NCBI GenBank assembly: GCA_965220615.1
Contig: CBDCQL010000001.1
Coordinates: 248,001-312,000, forward strand
DNA: 64,000 nt
Direction: 5' to 3'
Origin: JAGWBD01 sp965220615
GTDB taxonomy: Bacteria; Chloroflexota; Anaerolineae; Aggregatilineales; Phototrophicaceae
Positions 42,451 through 49,936 of the stretch are shown piece by piece. Positions within the stretch are counted from its first letter, which is position 1. Every line of letters begins with the position of its first letter. A model generated the notes under the pieces. It was not told the origin of the DNA. It saw nothing but the letters and a program-made list of their open reading frames with translations, and searched no databases. The translations under genes were made by a program, and so were the position numbers.

Positions 42451-43671
42451 ATGCAACCTGGACCGGGCCGCGCGCTGCCGATGGGCATCCTCGGCTTTCT
42501 GGCCGGTATGGGCCTCCTGGTGGTAATCCGCTACCTGCAGAGTCTGCAGCCCTACATGGAGCCGCAGCTGGGCATCGTGCTGGGCACGGCGCTGGCGGCC
42601 GCCGGCTTCATCTACGGCATGGGCGCCTTCGACCCGCTGATGAACACGCACGCCCACGAGCCGGAAGAGGGCGAGGAGGAACACGCCCACGAAGCGGCGG
42701 ATGACGAAGCCGACGACGACCCGGACCGTGTGCTCGGCGGCTGGCTGTGGCTGAGCAGTTCGCTGCTGATCCTGCTGCTGGTCGTCATCGCCGCCTTCGC
42801 GCTGCTGCCCGATGGTCCTGGTCTGCGCATTTCCGGCGACCCGCTCGCCGACTTTGCCTCGATCGGCGTGGTGCAGTTGCACGTGGGTGACGCCACCTTC
42901 GAGATGACGCAACTGACCCTGCTGGTAGCCTTCACCCTCTTCATGTTTTTGTCGCTGGCCATCGCGGCCGGCGCCCTCGGCCTGCTGATGCACGCCCTGC
43001 ACAACGGCGTGAAGACCGTCAGCGACACCGGGCACACGCCGCTGCAAAGGGAACTGCTTTCCGGCGATGCGACGGGCGGCACTCCCGCTCTGCTCCGCCA
43101 GGGGATCCTGGTCGCGGCGGTGGTGGCCGTCTTCGCCGCCCTGGACCGTCTGGTGGGCACGCCAGTCACCAACGAGTTTGTAACGCTGTCCTTCTTCGTC
43201 GGCGCGGCGGCCGTATTCACCTGGAGTCTGCTGCTGCTGGGCCTGGTCATTCGCGTCGTGGCGCGGCAGTTGCACTGGGCCTGGGTCATCCGCGCGCTGG
43301 TGATTTTGACGGTCGTGGGCCTGACGCTGAACGTCATCGATTTCGTCGTCATCTGGCTGATCGTGAGCCAGTTCAACCCGACGACGGCGGCCGTCTTCAA
43401 CCTGGTGTTGTTGCTGGCGCTGGCGGCGACGGGCATGCGCGCCGCCCTCTGGTTCACTATTGTTTCCGGCATTTTGCTGCCGCTCTTCTACTTTGTACTG
43501 ATCGGGCTGGTGGTGCCCTTCGCGCCGCCCCTGCTCTTCGGCATCTCGGCCGGCAATGCCCTGATGATTACGGCGCTGGTGCTGCGGCCGAAGTTCCTGA
43601 AGGACTGGCTGGGCCGGGGCGCCGGCTGGGCGGCCATTCAGTTGCGGCGTCTGCCCAATGCATTGCAGTAA
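42451..43671 (+). CDS. Polytopic membrane protein in the oxidase cluster
   Basis: This 406-residue protein has about nine to ten hydrophobic helices. A histidine/acid-rich loop lies near residues 65-90 (HAHEPEEGEEEHAHEAADDEADDD), which could bind metal ions. TAAGGAGGAATGA gives an excellent ribosome binding site. It is not a recognised oxidase subunit or heme A synthase and shows no CtaB/CtaA motif. Its position between two subunit III-like genes suggests a role in oxidase assembly, copper delivery or an accessory subunit. Confidence 0.65.
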   Translation: MQPGPGRALPMGILGFLAGMGLLVVIRYLQSLQPYMEPQLGIVLGTALAAAGFIYGMGAFDPLMNTHAHEPEEGEEEHAHEAADDEADDDPDRVLGGWLWLSSSLLILLLVVIAAFALLPDGPGLRISGDPLADFASIGVVQLHVGDATFEMTQLTLLVAFTLFMFLSLAIAAGALGLLMHALHNGVKTVSDTGHTPLQRELLSGDATGGTPALLRQGILVAAVVAVFAALDRLVGTPVTNEFVTLSFFVGAAAVFTWSLLLLGLVIRVVARQLHWAWVIRALVILTVVGLTLNVIDFVVIWLIVSQFNPTTAAVFNLVLLLALAATGMRAALWFTIVSGILLPLFYFVLIGLVVPFAPPLLFGISAGNALMITALVLRPKFLKDWLGRGAGWAAIQLRRLPNALQ

Positions 43672-43683
43672 GCGAGGAAGCGC

Positions 43684-44277
43684 ATGAGCGAAGCGACCCT
43701 GGATCACGGGCCGGCGGCACCCTCGGCGGAGACTATCGACAACTACAAGCTGGGCATGTGGCTCTATCTTGCCTCGGAAGTGGTCATCTTCGGCACGCTG
43801 ATCGCGGTCTACGCGGTCTACCGCCTGAACAACGCCGCGTCGGTGCAGCACGTGCAGGAGGAGCTGGGCCTGACGCTGGTGAGCATCAACACCTTCCTGC
43901 TGCTGGCCAGCAGCTGGGCGATGGTGCTGGGCCTACGCGAGGCGCAGAAGGACAACCCGAAGGGCACTGTCCGCTGGATCGGGCTGACGGCGCTGCTGGG
44001 GACGATCTTCGTCGCCCTGCAGGGCGTAGAATACACCGAGCTGGGCCACGCCGGCATTCATCTGGGCAACGAATACGGCATGCGCTTTTACGCGCCGACG
44101 GCCTTCCATGGCGCGCACGTCATCGTCGGCGTGCTCTGGGCGCTGTACGTCATGAAGCAGGCGCGCAAGGGCGTCTACAACGCGCGCAACTACCTCGGCA
44201 TCGAGATCTTCGGCCTTTACTGGCACTTCGTCGATGTCGTCTGGATTTTCCTCTTCACCCTGATTTACCTGATCTGA
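43684..44277 (+). CDS. coxC: Cytochrome c oxidase subunit III
   Basis: This 197-residue five-helix subunit III has KLGMWLYLASEVVIFGTL at the start. The core ends with FYAPTAFHGAHVIVGVLWALYVM and EIFGLYWHFVDVVWIFLFTLIYL. These are the standard landmarks of subunit III in caa3 and related oxidases (short form without the first two helices). It follows the unknown membrane protein by 12 nt and precedes subunit IV by 9 nt. Confidence 0.93.
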   Translation: MSEATLDHGPAAPSAETIDNYKLGMWLYLASEVVIFGTLIAVYAVYRLNNAASVQHVQEELGLTLVSINTFLLLASSWAMVLGLREAQKDNPKGTVRWIGLTALLGTIFVALQGVEYTELGHAGIHLGNEYGMRFYAPTAFHGAHVIVGVLWALYVMKQARKGVYNARNYLGIEIFGLYWHFVDVVWIFLFTLIYLI

Positions 44278-44286
44278 GGGCGGCTG

Positions 44287-44637
44287 ATGACGGACGAACA
44301 GCAGGGCTCACACGACGCGCACGACGCCTTCCTCAGCGACACCACCACCATCTTCGGTCGCGAGATCACGGTCCAGGGCGGCATCTATACGGTCGTATTC
44401 GGCCTGCTGGCCGTGGCGACGGTGATTGAGATCCTCATCGGCGGCCTGCCGGAGGGCGTACTGCTGATCCCGCTGCTGCTGGCCTTCGCGGTCATCAAGG
44501 CCACGCTGGTGGTGATGTATTACATGCACCTGAAGACGGACAGTCGCCTCTTCACCTGGGTGCTGATCCTGCCGCTGCTGATCGCGCTGGCGGCCATGCT
44601 ATATCTGCTGGCGGCGCCGCCCACCGGCTACACATGA
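44287..44637 (+). CDS. coxD: Cytochrome c oxidase subunit IV
   Basis: This 116-residue protein has a charged N-terminus and three hydrophobic segments. The middle one reads LAFAVIKATLVVMYYMHLKTD, the hallmark of bacterial subunit IV (COX4/CyoD family). It stabilises the subunit I-III core. Its stop overlaps the start of the following SDR gene (ATGA), so the SDR is transcribed with the oxidase. Confidence 0.88.
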   Translation: MTDEQQGSHDAHDAFLSDTTTIFGREITVQGGIYTVVFGLLAVATVIEILIGGLPEGVLLIPLLLAFAVIKATLVVMYYMHLKTDSRLFTWVLILPLLIALAAMLYLLAAPPTGYT

Positions 44638-45392
44638 CCCCGGCGCTGGCCGGCCAGGTCGCGCTGGTCACCGGCGGCGCCAAACGCGTCGGCGAGGCGA
44701 TCGCGCTGGAACTGGCGGCCGGCGGCGCCGACGTCCTCATCCACTACCACAGCAGCGAACCCGCCAGCGTCGAGACGACGCTGGGCGCCATCCGCGCGCA
44801 GGGGGTGCGGGCGGCGGCGCAGCAGGCCGACCTCGGCGACGCGGCGGGCGTCGAGCGCCTTTTCGCGGGGCTGGAGCGTCACTTCGGCCAGCTCGATATC
44901 CTGGTCAACAGCGCCGCCCTTTTTCAGCAGCGCCGTCTACAGGAAGTCAGCCTGGAGGACTGGGAGCTCACCATGGCCGTCAACCTGCGCGCGCCCTTCC
45001 TCTGCACCCAGGCTGCGGCGCGGCGGATGCGGGCGCAACAGCCAGCGGGCGGCGTCATCATCAACATCCTCGATCGCGGCGTGGACGGCCCCTGGCAGGC
45101 CTACGCGCACCATGGCGTCAGCAAGGCCGCGCTGTGGGCCCTGACCCAGGTGAGCGCGTTGGAACTGGCGCCGGAGATACGCGTCAACGCCGTCATCCCG
45201 GGGCCGGTGTTGCCCTCGGCGGGCATGAGCGCGGAGCGCTGGCAGGCGGTGACGGCCGCGACGCCGCTGGGGCGCAGCGGTTCGGCGCAGGACGTGGCGC
45301 GGGCGGTGCGTTTTCTGGCCAGTGCCGATTACGTTAGCGGTGAGGCGATCCGCGTCAACGGCGGCGAGCACCTGGGCGTCAGACGCGCGTGA
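44634..45392 (+). CDS. Short-chain dehydrogenase-like protein, active site altered
   Basis: This 252-residue SDR has the cofactor loop TGGAKRVGEAIA near residues 14-25, the LVNSAA strand and a C-terminal VSGEAIRVNGG. It resembles the pteridine-reductase/FolM subgroup. The catalytic Tyr-x3-Lys is not intact: the lysine sits in HGVSK, with His where Tyr is expected. The preceding catalytic Ser position reads ILDRG. It may be a non-oxidoreductase binding protein or use a shifted Tyr (three residues earlier). It is translationally coupled to coxD and convergent on efp with a 14-nt overlap. Confidence 0.75.
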   Translation: MTPALAGQVALVTGGAKRVGEAIALELAAGGADVLIHYHSSEPASVETTLGAIRAQGVRAAAQQADLGDAAGVERLFAGLERHFGQLDILVNSAALFQQRRLQEVSLEDWELTMAVNLRAPFLCTQAAARRMRAQQPAGGVIINILDRGVDGPWQAYAHHGVSKAALWALTQVSALELAPEIRVNAVIPGPVLPSAGMSAERWQAVTAATPLGRSGSAQDVARAVRFLASADYVSGEAIRVNGGEHLGVRRA

Positions 45393-45939
45393 CGTAACTG
45401 CCGTCCTCGGTTTTGACGCGGATGGTATCGCCGACGTTGACGAAGAGCGGCACCCGCACCTGCAGGCCGGTCTCAATGGTGACCAGTTTGGTGGGGTTGT
45501 TGGCGGTGTCGCCGGCGACGGCCACCTCGCTGTCGGCGACCTCGAAATCGACGCTGCCGGGCAACTCGTAATCAATGACTTCCTCGCCATAGCGCAGCAG
45601 CTTGACGGGCAGGTTTGCCTTGAGGAAGCGGACGTCGTCGCCGAAGATGGCGCGGTTCATCTGCGGCTGGTCCCAGGTCTGCGTGTCCATGAAGGTCAGA
45701 AACTCGCCGTCATCGTAGAGGTATTCGACCTCGAAGGCCTCGACGCGGATGTCATCGACGCGGCGGCCGGAATTGTAGGTGCGCTCGACCTGGGCGCCGC
45801 TGCGCAGGTTGCGCACCAGCACGCGGATGGTGGCGCCGCCGCGGCCGGTCTTGTTGTGTGAGTAGTTGAGGACCCGGTAGAGTTCGCCGTCCTCGTTGTA
45901 GGTAGTGCCCCTGCGGAGCTGGTTGACGTCAATCGCCAT
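45379..45939 (-). CDS. efp: Elongation factor P
   Basis: This 186-residue, three-domain protein rescues ribosomes stalled at polyproline stretches. Domain I is closed by the loop HNKTGRGGAT, domain II has YLYDDGEFLTFMD, and domain III ends with VQVRVPLFVN-type LQVRVPLFVNVGDTIRVKTEDGSYVTRV. The tip residue, which is lysine in E. coli (Lys34), is arginine (Arg33) here. That implies a modification other than lysylation, or none. No epmA, epmB or earP is in the window. A -10 box lies upstream at 45976-45981. Confidence 0.95.
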   Translation of the reverse strand: MAIDVNQLRRGTTYNEDGELYRVLNYSHNKTGRGGATIRVLVRNLRSGAQVERTYNSGRRVDDIRVEAFEVEYLYDDGEFLTFMDTQTWDQPQMNRAIFGDDVRFLKANLPVKLLRYGEEVIDYELPGSVDFEVADSEVAVAGDTANNPTKLVTIETGLQVRVPLFVNVGDTIRVKTEDGSYVTRV

Positions 45940-45975
45940 GGTGGTTCCCGCTGTTCCATCTGATTTGCGGCGCCC

Positions 45976-45981
45976 AGTATA
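45976..45981 (-). promoter_or_regulatory. -10 box for efp
   Basis: Minus-strand TATACT, 37 nt before the efp ATG, without a clear -35 box. Confidence 0.45.
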
Positions 45982-46037
45982 GCAGAGTGACCGGAGGCGT
46001 TGGAGGGGCGCAAGGGCCGAGCCGGGCGTTCACGCGC

Positions 46038-46099
46038 CCTCACCCTAAATCCTGTCCCGCTCAGTCGCGGGAGCCCTTCCGCTCAGGGAGAGGGGGAGA
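46038..46099. repeat. GC-rich double-hairpin block
   Basis: Reads CCTCACCCTAAATCC, then a 6-bp hairpin (TCCCGC 46055-46060 with GCGGGA 46067-46072), then a CCCT/AGGG hairpin ending in GGGAGAGGGGG. It resembles the CCTAA-type dispersed REP-like sequences of many bacterial genomes. It belongs to neither the A nor the B family. Confidence 0.55.
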
Positions 46100-46198
46100 A
46101 AATTGGGGCGACAAAAACTGGATTCCCTGTCTCTTCCGACGAGCAATTAACGCCCCTTTCCCCTGGGGAGAGGTTCATGCGTCCGACCCTTATCGTAG

Positions 46199-46219
46199 GG
46201 GCGACATATCATGTCGCCC
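46199..46219. repeat. Palindrome family A
   Basis: Perfect arms GGGCGACAT and ATGTCGCCC, centre ATC, preceded by GTAG. Identical to the copies at 34751 and 48799. Confidence 0.9.
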
Positions 46220-46307
46220 GCATACCTTTGGCGCCCGCCGCGTCACCGGCGACGTGTGATCCGCAGGGGCCGGGGGGTGAGGGCGGGCAAACCCAACACA
46301 CATGCGC

Positions 46308-46313
46308 CATACT
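46308..46313 (+). promoter_or_regulatory. Candidate -10 box for leaderless NAT transcript
   Basis: CATACT ends 6 nt before the ATG at 46320, so transcription would start at or next to the start codon. The gene lacks a ribosome binding site, consistent with a leaderless mRNA. Confidence 0.35.
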
Positions 46314-47091
46314 GTTGCCATGGCACCCGACATCGACATTGCAGCTTACTGCGCAAGGATCGGAATCAGCGGCCCGCTGCCGGCGACGCTGGCCACGCTG
46401 AATCGCCTGCACCACGCCCACCTGCTGGCCATACCATTCGAAAACCTCGACATCCACTGCGGCCGGCCGATCCTGCTGGACGAGACGCGGCTCTTCGACA
46501 AGATTGTGACGCAGCGGCGCGGCGGCTTCTGCTACGAGCAGAACGGCCTGCTGGCGGCCGTGTTGCGCGCGCTGGGCTTTAAGGTCGACCTGCTGGAGGC
46601 GCGCGTGCATGCGAAAACCTGGGAATCCGGCAGGCCCTGGGACCATCTGACCCTGATGGTCACGCTGGAGCGGCGCTGGCTGCTGGACGTGGGCTTCGGC
46701 GAGGGTTTTCGCGAACCGCTATTGCTGGATGAAGCGGGGCCGCAGGAGCGACCGGAAGGGGTCTGGCGGGTGCAGCACGACGGCTGCGAGGGGGTCCACT
46801 CCAGCCGTACGGCAGCCGGTGACTGGCAGGCCGAGTACCGTTTCCGGCTTCAGCCGCGACAGTTGCGGGATTTCACACCGGGTTGCGAATACCACCAGCG
46901 CTCGCCGGATTCGAGTTTCACGCAGCAGCGCGTCTGTTCCCTGGCCACGCCGACGGGACGCATCACCCTGGGCGACCGACGCCTGATCGTGACTGAGAAC
47001 GGCGTGCGCCAGGAACAGGACCTTGCCGACGAGGCCGAATTTCAACAGTTGTTGCAGAAGTACTTCGGAATAACCACGCCGCCGTCGGCTG

Positions 47092-48393
<1,302 letters not shown>

Positions 48394-48559
48394 GAGTCAA
48401 CCTGTTCTGGCCCGCTCGCCGGCGGGAGCCATGACTTGGCAGTTAATTCGGGTCACGGGTACGGGTGCAGGCCCGTCATACGGGGTCATGCGTTGCGATC
48501 TGGCCTGATGAAAGTCGGTACGTCGTGGGGAACAAGGCAGGAACAACTGCCTGTCAACC

Positions 48560-48589
48560 ATCATATACACAAGCCAGGCGAGGCGTCAA
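48560..48589 (-). promoter_or_regulatory. rho promoter
   Basis: Minus-strand TTGACG (48584-48589), 18-nt spacer, TATGAT (48560-48565). It is the strongest two-box promoter in the window. The leader that follows contains a short hairpin GGCAG/CTGCC near 48538-48553. Confidence 0.6.
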
Positions 48590-48628
48590 GCGGCAATTTT
48601 TGAAGACGCGCCTGGCGCTATGGTATGC

Positions 48629-48649
48629 AGGCGACATGATATGTCGCCC
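48629..48649. repeat. Palindrome family A
   Basis: Arms (A)GGCGACAT and ATGTCGCCC with centre GAT. The first base is A instead of G. Confidence 0.85.
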
Positions 48650-48676
48650 CTGCATCGCCCGTCACGGCCCCTGTGC

Positions 48677-48682
48677 TACAAT
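48677..48682 (+). promoter_or_regulatory. -10 box for the downstream epimerase
   Basis: TACAAT preceded by TGTGC. If used, it gives a leader of about 150 nt that contains one B and one A palindrome. Confidence 0.35.
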
Positions 48683-48716
48683 GCCGGTGCTCACGCAGCG
48701 GGCGTCGGGATGATGC

Positions 48717-48737
48717 GGGTGATTTGATAAATCGTCC
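48717..48737. repeat. Palindrome family B
   Basis: Arms GGGTGATTT and AAATCGTCC with centre GAT. It is followed directly by linker 1. Confidence 0.8.
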
Positions 48738-48740
48738 TTG

Positions 48741-48776
48741 CGGGATGCTTCGGGACGGGGCCTTCGCTACCCCTGC
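48741..48776 (+). repeat. Linker 1 of the repeat module
   Basis: GGGATGCTTCGGGACGGGG followed by CCTTCGCTACCCCTGC. It joins a B palindrome to the A copy at 48799. Confidence 0.8.
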
Positions 48777-48798
48777 GGATGTCCACACCATGACGTAG

Positions 48799-48819
48799 GG
48801 GCGACATATCATGTCGCCC
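48799..48819. repeat. Palindrome family A
   Basis: Perfect arms GGGCGACAT and ATGTCGCCC, centre ATC. It ends 20 nt before the epimerase ATG. Confidence 0.9.
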
Positions 48820-48839
48820 GCCACAATTGCGAGGTATTG

Positions 48840-49883
48840 ATGGCCGGTCGGACCTGGCTGATCACGGGGGGCGCGGGCTTTCTGGGCATCAATCTGGCGC
48901 GCCTCCTGCTGGCGCGCGGCGAGCGCGTGACCACGCTGGACCTGCTGGACTTCGACTACCCGGAGCGCGATCGGGTACGACATGTGCGCGGCGATATCCG
49001 CGAGCGCGCGACGCTGGGCCGCGTCATGCAGGGCGTCGACGTCGTCGTGCACAGTGCGGCGGCCCTGCCACTCTACAGTCGGGAGGATATTTTTTCGACC
49101 GAGGTGGAGGGCACGCGTCAGGTCATAGCGGCCGCGCGCGCGGCCCGGGTCGCGCGCCTGATTCATATCTCCTCCACTGCGGTCTACGGCGTGCCGGACC
49201 ACCATCCCCTGACGGAAGATGACAAACTGATCGGCGTGGGGCCCTACGGCGAGGCCAAGATCGAGGCCGAGCGCCTCTGCGAGCAGGCGCGCGGCGAGGG
49301 ACTCTGCCTGCCCGTGCTGAGGCCCAAGTCATTCATCGGGCCGGAACGCCTGGGCGTGTTCGCCCTGCTCTACGACTGGGCGCGCGAGGGCCATCACTTT
49401 CCCATCCCCGGCCGCGGCGAGAACCTCTACCAGTATCTGGACGTCGAGGACCTCTGCGAGGCCATCTGGCTTTGCGCGACCCTGCCGCCGGAGCGGATCA
49501 ACACGACCTTCAACATCGGCGCCGAGCGTTTCGGCACCTTTCGCGAAGACTTTCAGGCCGTGCTGGACCACGCCGGCCATGGCAAGCGCGTCATCCCGCT
49601 GCCGGTGGCGCCGGCCTTGTGGGCCCTGCGCCTGCTGGACCGCCTGGGCCTCTCCCCGCTTTACCCCTGGGTCTACGAGACCGCGGTGCGCGATTCCTTT
49701 GTCTCGATCGAGAAAGCGCAGGGCGTGCTGGGCTGGCAACCGCGTTACTCCAACCGCGAGTCGCTGATCCGCAACTACGACTGGTACGTGGCCAACCTGG
49801 AGCGCTTTGCCTCGTCTTCGGGCGTGACGCATCGCGTTCCCTGGAAGCAGGGCGCCCTCGGTCTGGCGAAGTATTTGTTTTAA
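48840..49883 (+). CDS. NAD-dependent nucleotide-sugar epimerase
   Basis: This 347-residue extended SDR has GGAGFLGINLARLLLARG near residues 10-27, the ISSTAVYG catalytic Ser block, and an active site YGEAK. These fit a UDP-sugar epimerase/dehydratase. The ATG at 48840 follows GAGGTATTG and directly precedes the Rossmann loop; the upstream extension of the frame reads through the A palindrome and is rejected. Substrate specificity cannot be told; surface-sugar or lipid-sugar biosynthesis is likely given neighbouring genes. Confidence 0.87.
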   Translation: MAGRTWLITGGAGFLGINLARLLLARGERVTTLDLLDFDYPERDRVRHVRGDIRERATLGRVMQGVDVVVHSAAALPLYSREDIFSTEVEGTRQVIAAARAARVARLIHISSTAVYGVPDHHPLTEDDKLIGVGPYGEAKIEAERLCEQARGEGLCLPVLRPKSFIGPERLGVFALLYDWAREGHHFPIPGRGENLYQYLDVEDLCEAIWLCATLPPERINTTFNIGAERFGTFREDFQAVLDHAGHGKRVIPLPVAPALWALRLLDRLGLSPLYPWVYETAVRDSFVSIEKAQGVLGWQPRYSNRESLIRNYDWYVANLERFASSSGVTHRVPWKQGALGLAKYLF

Positions 49884-49888
49884 AAATT

Positions 49889-49906
49889 ATTGGGCTAATT
49901 GGGCTA
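49889..49906. repeat. Tandem 9-nt repeat overlapping a -10 box
   Basis: ATTGGGCTA occurs twice in tandem (49889-49897 and 49898-49906), and the second copy runs into TATAAT. This may be a direct-repeat operator. Confidence 0.6.
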
Positions 49907-49910
49907 TAAT
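49905..49910 (+). promoter_or_regulatory. -10 box for the beta-helix/LysM gene
   Basis: A perfect TATAAT in an AT-rich stretch. The expected transcript start near 49917 implies that a coding start upstream of this point is not used. Confidence 0.55.
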
Positions 49911-49936
49911 TGAGGGAACAAGCATTCTGTTGGACA

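Larger units (their letters stand above)
45940..46319. other. Intergenic region rich in repeats
   Basis: These 380 nt between efp and the N-acetyltransferase hold the efp -10 box, the GC-rich double-hairpin block, a perfect A palindrome and a candidate leaderless promoter. No coding frame with a ribosome binding site was found. Confidence 0.6.
48394..48839. other. Intergenic region between rho and the epimerase
   Basis: These 446 nt have no coding frame worth calling. They hold the rho leader and promoter, an A palindrome, a -10 box for the epimerase, a B palindrome, linker 1 and a second A palindrome. Confidence 0.7.

Noticed and set aside
49910..49936. TTG start for the beta-helix/LysM protein at 49910
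   Set aside because: It coincides with the end of the TATAAT box, upstream of the predicted transcription start.
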